From NCBI GenBank assembly GCA_009840735.1, contig VXNF01000058.1, positions 82,531-146,530 on the forward strand: a DNA stretch of 64,000 nt, written 5' to 3'. Shown piece by piece: positions 1 to 9,187 of this stretch (within the stretch, counting starts at the first letter, position 1; every line of letters begins with the position of its first letter). The position numbers were made by a program, and so were the translations under genes. The notes beneath the pieces were generated by a model, which saw only the letters and a program-made list of their open reading frames with translations, did not search any database and had not been told where the DNA came from. The stretch is from Acidimicrobiia bacterium. GTDB taxonomy: Bacteria; Actinomycetota; Acidimicrobiia; Acidimicrobiales; CATQHL01.

Positions 1-18
1 CGAGGAGAACTTCGCGCC

Positions 19-1077
19 GTGACCTCTGTGGCACCGCTTGACACGCTCGGCATGTTCGCCGCCACGGCGTCAATGCCCGAGCAGATCGCCGCGGGCGTGG
101 ACGCGGTGGCCGAGGCTGCCGCCGCGGATCGAATCCCCGAGCCCGACGCCATCACCAGCGTTTTGGTGCTGGGCATGGGCGGCAGCGGACTCGTGGGGGA
201 CTTCCTGGCGGTGACCGCCGGGCCGTTCATGTCGCTGCCCGTGGTGGTCGTCAAGAACTACGTGCCCCCCAGCTACGTGGACCGCCGCACACTGGTGCTG
301 GCCGTGTCGTTCTCCGGTGACACCGAGGAGACGCTGTCGGCGGCAGCCGTAGCCGCCGAGCGCGGCGGGCAGATGGTCGCGGTCTGCACGGGCGGACGCC
401 TAGCGGGGTTGGCCGAAACCTGGGGCGCGCCGGTGCTGGCGGTCGATCCCGCCATCTGCATGCCGCGGGCGGCCTTCGCCGCCATGGCCGCGCCGGTGCT
501 GGTGCTGCTGGAGGACCTGGGGTTCTTCCCCGGCGCCAGCGAGTGGCTGGCCAGGGCGGCCGAGCAGCTGCGCCACCGCCGCCGCCAACTCAGCGAGGAT
601 CCCAACCCTGCGCTGCGGCTGGCCCGAGAGATCGCCGGCACCATTCCCGTGGTGTACGGGCCGGGCGGGATCGGCGAGGTCGCCGCCCGGCGCTGGAAGG
701 CGCAGTTCAACGAGAACGCCAAGACGCCCGCCTTCAGCGCGGCGCTGCCGGAGATGACCCACAATGAGATCGCCGGCTGGGGCAGCCTCGAGGAGCTGAC
801 CGCGAGGTCCTTCAGCGCCGTTCAGCTCCGCCACGACTTCGAGCCTCCGCAGGTGGCGGCCAGTTTCGCTTTCCTCGACGAGCACCTCAGCGATTCGGTG
901 CGAGAGGTCTACGAGGTGCGCGCCGGCGGCGACGGGCCGGTCGCACAGATCATGGACCTGATGCTGTTCGGCGACTACGTGTCGCTGCACCTCGCCGCGC
1001 TCGGCGGGGTGGATCCGGGCCCGATCCCCGCCATCGCCGAGCTCAAGGCGGCCCTGAGCGGACCAGGGGGAGCGTGA
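19..1077 (+). CDS. SIS-domain bifunctional phosphoglucose/phosphomannose isomerase
   Basis: The 352-residue protein probably interconverts fructose-6-phosphate with glucose-6-phosphate and mannose-6-phosphate in the cytosol. A SIS sugar-phosphate loop ([11 protein letters not shown], residues 51-61) and a second phosphate-binding segment (SFSGDTEET, near 97) are visible. The C-terminal half has the family segment NENAKTPAF followed by the MTHNEI stretch typical of bacterial PGI/PMI proteins. The GTG start follows an AGGAG box at the left edge. Its stop overlaps the GTG of the downstream SAH hydrolase gene by 4 nt, so the two are probably translationally coupled. Substrate preference cannot be told from sequence alone. 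Confidence 0.85.
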   Translation: MTSVAPLDTLGMFAATASMPEQIAAGVDAVAEAAAADRIPEPDAITSVLVLGMGGSGLVGDFLAVTAGPFMSLPVVVVKNYVPPSYVDRRTLVLAVSFSGDTEETLSAAAVAAERGGQMVAVCTGGRLAGLAETWGAPVLAVDPAICMPRAAFAAMAAPVLVLLEDLGFFPGASEWLARAAEQLRHRRRQLSEDPNPALRLAREIAGTIPVVYGPGGIGEVAARRWKAQFNENAKTPAFSAALPEMTHNEIAGWGSLEELTARSFSAVQLRHDFEPPQVAASFAFLDEHLSDSVREVYEVRAGGDGPVAQIMDLMLFGDYVSLHLAALGGVDPGPIPAIAELKAALSGPGGA

Positions 1078-2534
1078 GACCCGTCGGCGGCGACTTCGCG
1101 GTCGCCGACCTGTCGCTGGCGCCGTTCGGGCGCAAAGAGATCCAGCTCGCGCTCCACGAGATGCCCGGTCTGATGGCGCTGCGGGCCCGCCACAGTGACC
1201 GCAAGCCCCTGGCCGGCGCCCGCATCGCCGGTTCGCTGCACATGACCGTTCAGACTGCCGTGCTGATCGAGACGCTGTGCGAACTCGGCGCCGAGGTGCG
1301 CTGGGCGTCGTGCAACATCTTCTCGACCCAGGACCACGCTGCCGCAGCCGTGGCGGTGGGCCCGACCGGAAGCGTCAGCGAACCCGCCGGCGTGCCGGTG
1401 TTCGCCTGGAAGGGCGAGACGCTGGAGGAGTACTGGCGTTGCACCGAGCAGGTGCTGCGCTGGCCCGACGGCGAAGGCCCGACGCTGATCCTCGACGACG
1501 GCGGCGACGCCACGCTGCTGCTGCACGAGGGCCTCGCCGCCGAGCAGGCCGGCACCGTGCCCGAAGCGACCCCCGACGCCAGCGAGGAGCAGCGGGTGGT
1601 GCTCGCCGCGCTGCGCCGAGTCTTGGCGGAGGATCCCCGGGCGTGGCAGAAGGCCACCGCAGGCGTGCGGGGCGTCAGCGAGGAGACCACCACCGGGGTG
1701 CATCGCCTGTACCGGATGCAGCGGGAAGGAAGCTTGCTGTTCCCGGCCATCAACGTGAACGATTCGGTCACCAAGTCCAAGTTCGACAATCTCTACGGCT
1801 GCCGGCACTCGCTCATCGACGGCCTCAAGCGGGCCACCGACGTGATGCTGGGCGGCAAGCTGGCGGTCGTCTGCGGCTTCGGCGACGTGGGCAAGGGCTG
1901 CGCTGCGGCCCTCGCGGGTCAGGGGGCGCGGGTGGTCGTTACTGAGGTCGACCCCATCTGCGCCCTGCAGGCCGCCATGGAGGGGTATCAGGTGGTCCGT
2001 CTCGAGGACGTGATGGCCAGCGCCGACATCTTCGTGACCGCCACCGGCTGCCGCGACGTGATCACCGCAGAGCACATGGGCCGGATGAAGCACCAGGCGA
2101 TCGTCGGCAACATCGGTCACTTCGACAACGAGGTGGACGTGGCCGGGCTGGGGCGGCTGTCCGACGTGCGACGCGTGCGCGTCAAGGAGCAGGTGGACGA
2201 GTACGTGTTCCCCGACGGCCACTCGGTGATCCTGCTGTCGGAGGGGCGGCTGCTGAACCTCGGCAACGCCACCGGGCACCCCAGCTTCGTGATGTCCTTC
2301 AGCTTTACCAACCAGGTGCTGGCGCAGCTGGAGCTGCACGCCAACGCCGAGGCGTACCGGGACGATTCCGGGAGACCGCAGGTGGCGACGCTTCCCAAAC
2401 ACCTTGACGAGGAGGTCGCCAGGCTGCACCTCGACTCCTTGGGCATCAGGCTGAGCCGCCTCTCCGACGTCCAGGCCGAATACCTCGATGTGCCAGCCGG
2501 TGGCCCCTACAAGCCCGACCATTACCGGTACTAG
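1074..2534 (+). CDS. ahcY: Adenosylhomocysteinase
   Basis: This enzyme hydrolyses S-adenosylhomocysteine to adenosine and homocysteine, clearing the product inhibitor of methyltransferases. It is 486 aa, the usual length for bacterial forms. The NAD-binding glycine-rich loop (CGFGDVGKG) lies near residue 265. The substrate-binding [11 protein letters not shown] segment precedes it, and the chain ends in the family-specific PYKPDHYRY tail that reaches into the neighbouring subunit of the tetramer. The GTG start overlaps the preceding stop (GTGA). Confidence 0.95.
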   Translation: MRPVGGDFAVADLSLAPFGRKEIQLALHEMPGLMALRARHSDRKPLAGARIAGSLHMTVQTAVLIETLCELGAEVRWASCNIFSTQDHAAAAVAVGPTGSVSEPAGVPVFAWKGETLEEYWRCTEQVLRWPDGEGPTLILDDGGDATLLLHEGLAAEQAGTVPEATPDASEEQRVVLAALRRVLAEDPRAWQKATAGVRGVSEETTTGVHRLYRMQREGSLLFPAINVNDSVTKSKFDNLYGCRHSLIDGLKRATDVMLGGKLAVVCGFGDVGKGCAAALAGQGARVVVTEVDPICALQAAMEGYQVVRLEDVMASADIFVTATGCRDVITAEHMGRMKHQAIVGNIGHFDNEVDVAGLGRLSDVRRVRVKEQVDEYVFPDGHSVILLSEGRLLNLGNATGHPSFVMSFSFTNQVLAQLELHANAEAYRDDSGRPQVATLPKHLDEEVARLHLDSLGIRLSRLSDVQAEYLDVPAGGPYKPDHYRY

Positions 2535-2581
2535 CGGCGGCATACCCCCGTCGCCTCGAGAACTGCGAGGAGACCAGCAGC

Positions 2582-3244
2582 ATGATCAGACTCACCGCCG
2601 ATGACGGCCACGACCTCGACGCCTACGAGGCCGGCCCCGCCGAGGCCGCCGCCGGCATCGTCGTCATCCAGGAGATCTTCGGCGTGAACGCCCACATCCG
2701 CGACGTCGCCGACCGCTACGCGGCCCTGGGCTACCGGGCGGTCGCCCCCGCGCTGTTCGACCGGCTCGAGCGGGGGGTGGAGCTCGGCTACAGCGACGAG
2801 ACCGTGACCCGGGGCAGGGCCATGCGCGGCACCATCGACTGGGACGACACGGTGCGCGACGTGGCCGCCGCGGTCGACTGCCTGGCGCCCAACGGGCCCG
2901 TCGGCGTCGTGGGCTACTGCTACGGCGGCAGCTTGGCCTGGCTGGCCGCCAACTCTCTGCCGGTAGCGGCGGCCGTGGGCTACTACGGCGGTCAGATCAT
3001 CCAGTTTCTCGACCGCGCCCCGCGGGCGCCGGTGCTGCTGCACTTCGGCGAGGTGGACTACATGATCCCCCTCAGCGACGTGGAGCGGGTCAGCGAGGCG
3101 CACCCCGCGGTGCCGGTCCACGTCTACGACGGCGCCGACCACGGCTTCAACTGCGACGCGCGCGACTCCTACCACCCCGAAGCCGCCGCCCTGGCCCAAC
3201 AGCGCACGCTGGACTTCCTTGCCTCCCACGGCGTGCGTCCCTAA
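2582..3244 (+). CDS. Dienelactone hydrolase family protein
   Basis: A 220-aa alpha/beta hydrolase of the carboxymethylenebutenolidase family. The cysteine nucleophile sits in the elbow GYCYGG (Cys113). A candidate acid is Asp159 in GEVDYMIP, and the histidine is His187 in GADHGF. The early QEIFG segment (Glu31) is typical of the family. An AGGAG box precedes the ATG. The real substrate is unknown: many family members are general esterases rather than chlorocatechol-pathway enzymes. It directly abuts the RraA-like gene, so a shared ring-cleavage catabolic role is possible but not shown. Confidence 0.85.
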   Translation: MIRLTADDGHDLDAYEAGPAEAAAGIVVIQEIFGVNAHIRDVADRYAALGYRAVAPALFDRLERGVELGYSDETVTRGRAMRGTIDWDDTVRDVAAAVDCLAPNGPVGVVGYCYGGSLAWLAANSLPVAAAVGYYGGQIIQFLDRAPRAPVLLHFGEVDYMIPLSDVERVSEAHPAVPVHVYDGADHGFNCDARDSYHPEAAALAQQRTLDFLASHGVRP

Positions 3245-3961
3245 GTGGGTTCGGCTGTGACCTCCAACGTCGTTGTCCGTCACGTCGACCGCGCCCCCCG
3301 AGAGGTGCTGGCAGGCTTCAGGGAGGTGGACACCTCGACGGCCCATGAGGCCATCGGGCGTTTCGGCTTCCTGGGGGCGCACATCCGGCCCGTCCAGCAG
3401 GGCGCCCGGATCGCCGGCTCGGCTGTCACCGTGCTGGTCCACCCCGGCGACAACATCATGATCCACGCCGCCATCGCGCTCCTCGAGCCGGGCGACGTGC
3501 TGGTTGTCGCCAGCACCGCGCCGTCCGCCAACGCCCTCTTCGGGGAGCTCATGGCGACCTCCGCGCAGGCTCGCGGCGGCGTGGGACTCATCACCGATGG
3601 GGCGGTGCGCGACGTGGACGCCATCCGCCAACTGGGCTTCCCGGTTTGGTCGCAACACATCGGCTGCCAGGGCCCCGTCAAGACCACACCCGGTTGGGTG
3701 AACATCCCCGTCGTGTTGGGCGAGCAGGCCGTCCATCCAGGCGACGTGGTCTGCGCGGACGACACCGGCGTGGTCGTGGTGCCGCGCCGGGGCGCCGCTG
3801 AGGCGCTGGCGGCCGCCCGCCGGCGCATGGCGGCCGAGGCGGTCCTCCGGGAGCGCTTCGCCGCAGGAGAGCTCTCCGTGGACATCGCCGGGCTCGACGC
3901 CAAACTGGCCGAGCTCGGCGTCGTTTACGTAGACCGGCTCGAAGACCTGCCGGCCGGCTAG
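3245..3961 (+). CDS. RraA-like 4-hydroxy-4-methyl-2-oxoglutarate/CHA aldolase
   Basis: A 238-aa RraA/LigK-type fold protein. The segment GELMATSAQARGGVGLITD followed by AVRD carries the Gly-rich loop and the Arg-Asp pair that bind the pyruvyl substrate and divalent metal in class II pyruvate aldolases. Such enzymes cleave 4-carboxy-4-hydroxy-2-oxoadipate or decarboxylate oxaloacetate. True RraA regulators of RNase E lack the catalytic Asp and are shorter, so the aldolase reading is preferred. The GTG start follows the preceding stop with no gap; a second GTG four codons in (3257) is an alternative. Confidence 0.75.
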   Translation: MGSAVTSNVVVRHVDRAPREVLAGFREVDTSTAHEAIGRFGFLGAHIRPVQQGARIAGSAVTVLVHPGDNIMIHAAIALLEPGDVLVVASTAPSANALFGELMATSAQARGGVGLITDGAVRDVDAIRQLGFPVWSQHIGCQGPVKTTPGWVNIPVVLGEQAVHPGDVVCADDTGVVVVPRRGAAEALAAARRRMAAEAVLRERFAAGELSVDIAGLDAKLAELGVVYVDRLEDLPAG

Positions 3962-4037
3962 CCGCACGATGCCCGCGCAGAGCCTTGCCTCGCCGCCGGT
4001 GGCCAACCTCTCCGACGTGGCAGCCGGCGGTGCCATC

Positions 4038-4043
4038 TAGCGT
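4038..4043 (+). promoter_or_regulatory. -10 box of bioB, likely leaderless
   Basis: TAGCGT lies 7 nt before the bioB ATG with no Shine-Dalgarno between, so transcription probably starts at or next to the A of the start codon. The same arrangement recurs before comF, xerC, plsY, moaA, the SURF1 gene, the mobile mystery A gene and the large fic gene. Confidence 0.5.
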
Positions 4044-4050
4044 GGAGCCA

Positions 4051-5079
4051 ATGGAGGCCCGAGCAACGTCCGCAGTGTCCGCCGCCCGCCGGACGCTGCG
4101 CGACGCCGAGGTGGCGCTGATCGACGAGCGGCGGCTGCTGTCGGCTGCGGAGTTGACGGAGCTCGCCTGCCTCGACGACGAGCAGGTGCCGGCGCTGACT
4201 GCGCTGGCCCATGCGGTGCGCCTGGAGTGGTGCGGGCCCACCGTGGAAGTAGAAGGCATCCTGTCGGTCAAGACCGGCGGCTGCCCCGAGGACTGCTACT
4301 TCTGCTCGCAGTCGGCGCAGGCACACGAGACGCTGCCCGCCGCGCCGTTCCTCGAGGTGGACGAGGTGCTGTCAGCGGCCCGGGCGACAGCCGCCACGGG
4401 CGCCAGTGAGTTCTGCATGGTCCTGGCGATCCGGGGCCCCGACGAACGGACGCTGCAGCGGCTCATCTCCCTCGTGCCGCTCATCGAGGCCGAGACCGGG
4501 CTGAACGTGGCCGTCAGCGCCGGGATACTCACCACCGAACAGGCGCGCCGGCTGGCCGACGGCGGGGTTCACCGCTACAACCACAACCTGGAGACCGCCC
4601 GCAGCTTCTTCGGCCAGATCGTGACCACTCACACCTGGGAGGAACGCTACGAGACCTGCCTGCTGGTGCGGCGCTGCGGCATGGAACTCTGTTGCGGCGC
4701 GCTCCTAGGGATGGGGGAGAGCCTTGACCAGCGGGTCGAGTTGCTGGGCCAGCTGCAGGCGCTGGATCCGACCGAGGTGCCGGTCAATTTCTTGAATCCC
4801 CGCCCCGGCACGCCGTTGCAGATCCGCCGGCCGCTGCGGCCCCTGGAGGCGCTTCGCTGGATCGCCCTGTTCCGCCTGGCGCTGCCGGGGGTGATCCTGC
4901 GCTACGCCGGCGGCCGGGAGATCACCTTGGGCGAGTTCCAGGCCATGGGCATGACGGCCGGGATCAACGCCCTGATCGTGGGCAACTACCTCACCACGCT
5001 GGGGCGCAGCCCCGAGGAAGACCTCCAGATGCTGGAGGATCTCCGGATGCCCATCGGTGCCCTCGGCGGTGTGATCTGA
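4051..5079 (+). CDS. bioB: Biotin synthase
   Basis: A radical SAM enzyme that inserts sulfur into dethiobiotin, the last step of biotin synthesis. It is 342 aa from the ATG chosen here. The 4Fe-4S ligands are Cys78, Cys82 and Cys85 in GCPEDCYFC. The NHNLET segment, GxGE-like loop (GMGES) and NFLNPRPGTPL segment are family hallmarks. The reading frame stays open upstream to 3985, but the ATG at 4051 is preferred because a -10 box sits 7 nt before it. First gene of the bioB-bsaP-bioA-bioF-bioD operon. Confidence 0.95.
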   Translation: MEARATSAVSAARRTLRDAEVALIDERRLLSAAELTELACLDDEQVPALTALAHAVRLEWCGPTVEVEGILSVKTGGCPEDCYFCSQSAQAHETLPAAPFLEVDEVLSAARATAATGASEFCMVLAIRGPDERTLQRLISLVPLIEAETGLNVAVSAGILTTEQARRLADGGVHRYNHNLETARSFFGQIVTTHTWEERYETCLLVRRCGMELCCGALLGMGESLDQRVELLGQLQALDPTEVPVNFLNPRPGTPLQIRRPLRPLEALRWIALFRLALPGVILRYAGGREITLGEFQAMGMTAGINALIVGNYLTTLGRSPEEDLQMLEDLRMPIGALGGVI

Positions 5080-5084
5080 GCGAC

Positions 5085-5297
5085 ATGGGCGGGGCGTTCT
5101 GCCCGTGGTGCGGCACCCAGGAACGCTGCGGCTGCCGCCGGCCTGCCTACGAAGCGCCTCGCCACTGCCCGCAGTGCGGCCGACGCCTCCGGGTGACTGT
5201 GCATCCGACCGGATTCCACGCCCGCTGCCGTCGCTGCCGGTCGGTCAGCGGCCCCGCCGAGGCACACGAGGCGCTTCGCCAGCTCGAGGGGGGCTAA
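5085..5297 (+). CDS. bsaP: Biotin synthase auxiliary protein
   Basis: A 70-aa cysteine-rich protein between bioB and bioA. Three CxxC pairs (Cys6/9, Cys28/31, Cys48/51) plus Cys15 and Cys17 suit a metal or Fe-S site. The core RHCPQCGRRLRVTV followed by HPTGFHARC matches, from memory, the conserved core of the actinobacterial BsaP family, shown in mycobacteria to be needed by BioB. It starts 5 nt after bioB, and its TAA shares one base with the bioA ATG (TAATG). The name rests on motif and position, not on an alignment; the alternative is an unrelated zinc ribbon. Confidence 0.75.
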   Translation: MGGAFCPWCGTQERCGCRRPAYEAPRHCPQCGRRLRVTVHPTGFHARCRRCRSVSGPAEAHEALRQLEGG

Positions 5298-6646
5298 TGA
5301 CCGGCGACGGGCCGGGCGGCAGCGGGGCACAGCGCCGGCCCGACCACGGCGGCGACCAGCAGCGTCGGCACCTCGATCTGATCGAGCGGGATCGCAGACG
5401 CCTTTGGCATCCCTACGCGCCGATGCCGGCCGCGCTGGCGGCAGTGCCGGTGGTCGCCGCCGCCGGCGCCACCCTGACTCTGGCGGACGGGCGGCAGGCG
5501 ATCGACGGCATGTCGTCGTGGTGGGCGGCCATCTGGGGCCAACGGCACCCCGTGCTCGACGAAGCGGTCCGCACCCAGCTCGAGTTGATGGCGCACGTGA
5601 TGTTCGGCGGAATCACCCACCCCGCCGCGGTGGAGCTAGCCGAGCTGCTCGTGGACGTCACCCCGGCGGGCCTCGAACACGTCTTCCTGGCGGACTCCGG
5701 CTCGGTTGCGGTGGAGGTTGCCATCAAGATGGCGCTGCAGCACGCCCGCGGCACCGGCCGCCCCCAGCGCACCCGCTTGCTGACCGTCGCCTCGGGCTAC
5801 CACGGCGACACGCTGGGGGCCATGTCGGTCTGCGACCCGACAGCCGGCATGCACAGCATGTTCAGCCACATCCTGCCCGCCCAGTTCTTCGCCCCGCCGC
5901 CGGCGCCCCGCTACGGCGAAGCGTTGCAGGCCGAGCACATCGCCCCCTTAGCCGACCTGCTCGCCGAACACCGCCAAGAGATCGCCGCGGTCATCCTCGA
6001 GCCGATCCTGCAAGGCGCCGGCGGGATGCGGTTCTATTCGCCGGACTATCTGGCGGAGGTCCGCAGGCTCTGCGACCGCCACGGCGTGCCGCTCATCGCC
6101 GATGAGATCGCCACCGGCTTCGGGCGGACCGGCAGGATGTTCGGTTGCGACCACGCCGGCGTGCGTCCCGACATCCTGTGCCTCGGCAAGGCGCTGACTG
6201 GGGGCTACCTGTCGATGGCGGCGGTGCTCTGCACCCCCGAGATCGCCGCTGGGGTGAGCGCGGCGGAGTCCGGGGCGCTCATGCACGGCCCGACCTTCAT
6301 GGCCAACCCGCTGGCGGCGGCGGTGGCGACAGCATCGACCCGCCTGTTGCTGTCGCGCCCCTGGGCCGCTGAGATCGCCGCAATCAGCGAGTCGCTGGAG
6401 GCTGGACTGGCGCCGGCCGCGGCGCTGCCGGGCGTGTGCGACGTGCGGGTTCTGGGCGCTGTCGGGGTGATCGAGGCCACCGAGCCGCTGCCAGTGGCGG
6501 CCACCCAGGAGCTGCTCTTGGACCGGGGCGTGTGGCTGCGCCCCTTCGGGAGGCTGCTGTACACGATGCCCCCCTACATCAGCAGCGCCGAGCAGCTAGA
6601 CCGCATCACCGCCGCCATGGTGGCCGCCGCCGAGGCGCTGCCATGA
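5297..6646 (+). CDS. bioA: Adenosylmethionine-8-amino-7-oxononanoate transaminase
   Basis: A PLP-dependent class III aminotransferase making 7,8-diaminopelargonate with SAM as amino donor. It is 449 aa from the ATG that overlaps the bsaP stop. HPYAPM near the N-terminus and the DGMSSWWAAIWG segment are typical BioA substrate-site motifs. ADEIATGFGRTG holds the cofactor Asp, and Lys298 in CLGKALTGGYL is the Schiff-base lysine. The frame is open upstream to 5105, but that stretch overlaps bsaP and has no BioA features. Confidence 0.95.
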   Translation: MTGDGPGGSGAQRRPDHGGDQQRRHLDLIERDRRRLWHPYAPMPAALAAVPVVAAAGATLTLADGRQAIDGMSSWWAAIWGQRHPVLDEAVRTQLELMAHVMFGGITHPAAVELAELLVDVTPAGLEHVFLADSGSVAVEVAIKMALQHARGTGRPQRTRLLTVASGYHGDTLGAMSVCDPTAGMHSMFSHILPAQFFAPPPAPRYGEALQAEHIAPLADLLAEHRQEIAAVILEPILQGAGGMRFYSPDYLAEVRRLCDRHGVPLIADEIATGFGRTGRMFGCDHAGVRPDILCLGKALTGGYLSMAAVLCTPEIAAGVSAAESGALMHGPTFMANPLAAAVATASTRLLLSRPWAAEIAAISESLEAGLAPAAALPGVCDVRVLGAVGVIEATEPLPVAATQELLLDRGVWLRPFGRLLYTMPPYISSAEQLDRITAAMVAAAEALP

Positions 6647-6665
6647 GCCCGCAGGGGGCCCACCG

Positions 6666-7814
6666 GTGATCGCGCCGGCTAGGGCCGCAGGCGGCGACTT
6701 CGAGGCCTGGGCAGCCCGAGAGGCCGAGGCGATCCGGGCCGCTGACCGCTGGCGGGAGGTCCGGACCTTCGACGCCCGCGGGCCGGTCGGGACCCTCGGC
6801 GGCCGGGAAGTGATCTCCTTCGCCTCCAACGACTACCTCGGTTTGTCGTTCCACCCCGCCGTGATCGCCGCCGCGAAGGCTGCGCTGGACCGCTGGGGGG
6901 CGGGCGCGACCGCTAGCCGGCTCATCGTCGGCTCGCGCCCGGTCCACGCCGAGCTGGAGGCCGAGCTCTGCGATTGGAAGCAGACCGACCGGGCGCTGGT
7001 CTTCTCCACCGGCTACGCCGCCAACCTGGGGGCGCTGTCCTGCCTCGGCGGCCCCGACTGCCTGATCGTCAGCGACGAGCTGAACCACGCCTCGATCATC
7101 GACGGGTGCCGCCTCAGCCGCTCACCGGTCGCCGTCGCCCGCCACAACGACGTCGAACACATGGAGGCGCTGCTGGCGGAGTCCGCCGCGCCCCGAAAGC
7201 TGGTCGTGGTGGACGCGGTCTTTTCGATGGACGGCGACGAAGCCCCGCTGGCCGCCCTGGGTCAGAGCTGCGCCCGCCACGGGGCGGGGCTGGTGATCGA
7301 CGAGGCGCACGCGGTCCTCGGGCCGCCCCTGGGAGACCTGGCGGGCCTCGAGGGACTCACGTTGTTGCGGGTCGTGACCCTCTCCAAGGCGCTGGGCGCC
7401 GTCGGCGGAGCCGTCTGCGGCCCTGCTCCGCCCATCGACCTCCTCGTGAACCGGGCCCGCCCGTTCATCTTCAGCACAGGACTGGCGCCGCCGGACGCCG
7501 CCGCCGCCCTCGCGGCCATCCGCATCGCCCGCGGCCCCGACGGCGCGGCGCGCGCCGCGCGGCTTGCGGGCCACCTGGATCGTCTGCGGCCCGGCCACCG
7601 GACCCCGATCCTGCCGTTCATCGTGGGCAGCGAGCGGCGGGCGCTGGAGGCGGCCGAGGGGCTGTTAGCCGAGGGGCTGCTTGTGCCGCCGATCCGCCCG
7701 CCGACGGTGCCGCCGGGCAGCTCGCGGCTCCGGGTGGCCCTGTCGGCCGCGCACACCGAGGACATGCTGGATCGGCTGCTGGCAGGCCTGGCGAAGCTCG
7801 GACTGCGACGGTGA
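6666..7814 (+). CDS. bioF: 8-amino-7-oxononanoate synthase
   Basis: Condenses pimeloyl thioester with L-alanine to give KAPA. It is 382 aa, a normal length. Family landmarks are SNDYLGLS, FSTGYAANLG, the His-containing DELNHASIIDG, DEAHAVLG (PLP-pyridine Asp) and the PLP lysine Lys241 in TLSKALGAVGG. GTG start 19 nt after bioA; the stop overlaps the bioD GTG by 4 nt. No bioC, bioH or bioW is seen here, so pimeloyl supply is encoded elsewhere. Confidence 0.93.
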   Translation: MIAPARAAGGDFEAWAAREAEAIRAADRWREVRTFDARGPVGTLGGREVISFASNDYLGLSFHPAVIAAAKAALDRWGAGATASRLIVGSRPVHAELEAELCDWKQTDRALVFSTGYAANLGALSCLGGPDCLIVSDELNHASIIDGCRLSRSPVAVARHNDVEHMEALLAESAAPRKLVVVDAVFSMDGDEAPLAALGQSCARHGAGLVIDEAHAVLGPPLGDLAGLEGLTLLRVVTLSKALGAVGGAVCGPAPPIDLLVNRARPFIFSTGLAPPDAAAALAAIRIARGPDGAARAARLAGHLDRLRPGHRTPILPFIVGSERRALEAAEGLLAEGLLVPPIRPPTVPPGSSRLRVALSAAHTEDMLDRLLAGLAKLGLRR

Positions 7815-8473
7815 CTCGGCCGGGTCGGCTGATCGTGGTCGCCGGAGTGGCCACCGAGATCGGCAAGACGTGGGTCACAGCCCGGGTGATCGAGGAGCTT
7901 CGGGGACGCGGCTTGTCGGTCTGTGCCCGCAAACCCGTGCAGTCCTACGGCCCTGAGGAGCTAGGCGCCACCGACGCGGAGATTCTGGCGGCCGCCAGCG
8001 GCGAGGCGCCGTCGGCGGTCTGCCCGGAGCACCGCTGGTACCCGTTGCCGCTGGCGCCGCCGCTGGCGGCATCGGCCACCGGTCGGGCGTCCCCGCGGCT
8101 GGCGGAGTTGCTCGCCGAGCTCCACTGGCCGTCGCCGGCGGCGGACTTCGGCTTCGTCGAGACGGTGGGCGGCGCCCGGTCGCCTCTGGCCGAGGACGCC
8201 GATTGCGTCGACCTACTCACTGCCCTGGCGGCCGACGGGGTCGTGCTCGTGGCTGGTGCCGATCTCGGCGCCATCAACGCGGTGCGCCTAGCTGCCGACG
8301 CCCTGGCGGGCCCGCCGCTGGTGGTGTTCTGCAACCGCTACCGATCCGCTGACGATGTACATCGCGGCAACATCGCCTGGCTCGCCGAGCGCGACGGGCT
8401 CGCCGTGGAGACTGCCGTCGAGGGATTGGCGGACCGCCTGGCGCAGCTGCCTGAAGGCGACAACGGAAGCTAA
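7811..8473 (+). CDS. bioD: Dethiobiotin synthetase
   Basis: An ATP-dependent carboxylase closing the ureido ring of dethiobiotin. It is 220 aa. The P-loop variant GVATEIGKT (residues 12-20) and KPVQSY are BioD signatures. VETVGGARSPLAED matches the conserved acidic VEGAGG-type loop, although its second residue is Thr rather than Gly. The frame runs open far upstream inside bioF; the GTG at 7811 is chosen because it overlaps the bioF stop by 4 nt and directly precedes the P-loop region. Last gene of the bio operon. Confidence 0.92.
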   Translation: MTRPGRLIVVAGVATEIGKTWVTARVIEELRGRGLSVCARKPVQSYGPEELGATDAEILAAASGEAPSAVCPEHRWYPLPLAPPLAASATGRASPRLAELLAELHWPSPAADFGFVETVGGARSPLAEDADCVDLLTALAADGVVLVAGADLGAINAVRLAADALAGPPLVVFCNRYRSADDVHRGNIAWLAERDGLAVETAVEGLADRLAQLPEGDNGS

Positions 8474-8523
8474 AGCAAAAGCTATTCACAGTATGAGAAC
8501 ATAATAACAAGTCGCTGATTCGG

Positions 8524-8529
8524 TATCGT
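8524..8529 (+). promoter_or_regulatory. -10 box of comF, likely leaderless
   Basis: TATCGT lies 7 nt before the comF ATG, with no Shine-Dalgarno sequence in the gap. The A/T-rich stretch 8471-8523 upstream contains a 22-nt sequence that recurs, with three mismatches, near 50.23 kb. Confidence 0.45.
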
Positions 8530-8536
8530 TGGCGGG

Positions 8537-9127
8537 ATGCTGATCCCAATCCGCTGCGCGTCGTGCGGCAGCGACGGTGCGCTGCTGTGCGACGCCTGCC
8601 GAAGGCGCCTGGTTCCGGCGCCGCCGCTGCCTGCGCCGCCGGGCACCGACGGGGCGCGCGCCCTGTTCGTCTACGACGAGATCGGCGCCAGCGTGGTCGG
8701 TGCCCTGAAGTTCGCCAACGCGCACCGGCTGGTGCGTTGGCTGGGCCCCGAACTGGCCGCCCTCGCCCCGAGCTGTCCCGACATGGTGACCTGGGCCCCG
8801 GCCACTCCGGCGAACCGCCGCCGACGGGGCTACGACCAGGGGGAGCTGCTCGCCCGGCAGGTGGCGGCACGCCTCGGCGTCAATGCCCGACGATTGTTGG
8901 GGCGCGGCAGGGACACCCCGCAGACCGAGCGAGGGCGGTCAGGGCGGGCCGCCGGGCCGCGCCTCCTCTGCCGTCGGGCCGCGCCGTCGCGGGTGCTCGT
9001 GGTGGACGACGTGCTGACCACCGGCGCCACCGCCGCGGCCGCAGCTCGCCTCCTGCGGCGCAACGGCGCCGAATCCGTCGAGATCCTGGCCGTCGCCTGG
9101 ACGCCCCCGCCCGGTTTCGAGGACTGA
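8537..9127 (+). CDS. comF: ComF-family phosphoribosyltransferase
   Basis: A 196-aa protein with an N-terminal zinc-finger-like Cys cluster (CASC at residues 7-10, later CDAC) and a C-terminal type I PRTase domain with the PRPP loop VVDDVLTTGATA. ComF proteins help take up single-stranded DNA in competent cells, and the GntX branch has metabolic roles. The nearby comM and dprA genes favour a DNA-uptake or DNA-processing setting. Confidence 0.85.
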   Translation: MLIPIRCASCGSDGALLCDACRRRLVPAPPLPAPPGTDGARALFVYDEIGASVVGALKFANAHRLVRWLGPELAALAPSCPDMVTWAPATPANRRRRGYDQGELLARQVAARLGVNARRLLGRGRDTPQTERGRSGRAAGPRLLCRRAAPSRVLVVDDVLTTGATAAAAARLLRRNGAESVEILAVAWTPPPGFED

Positions 9128-9187
9128 GGAGGCACCCCGACGCCGCGTCGCGGCGGTGTCGCCGAACGGCCACGATTCAGCTGGTTG

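Noticed and set aside
975-2543. Long minus-strand reading frame opposite ahcY
   Set aside because: Antisense to a complete, well-conserved enzyme; no recognisable domain. High G+C content keeps antisense frames open.
2531-4036. 501-codon minus-strand frame opposite the dienelactone hydrolase and RraA genes
   Set aside because: Low-complexity His/Val/Gly/Arg translation typical of antisense in G+C-rich DNA; both plus-strand genes are clear.
9141-9155. Palindrome CGCCGCG-T-CGCGGCG between comF and the minus-strand pair as a bidirectional terminator
   Set aside because: The one-base loop is too short and no T-tract follows on either strand; likely chance in G+C-rich DNA.
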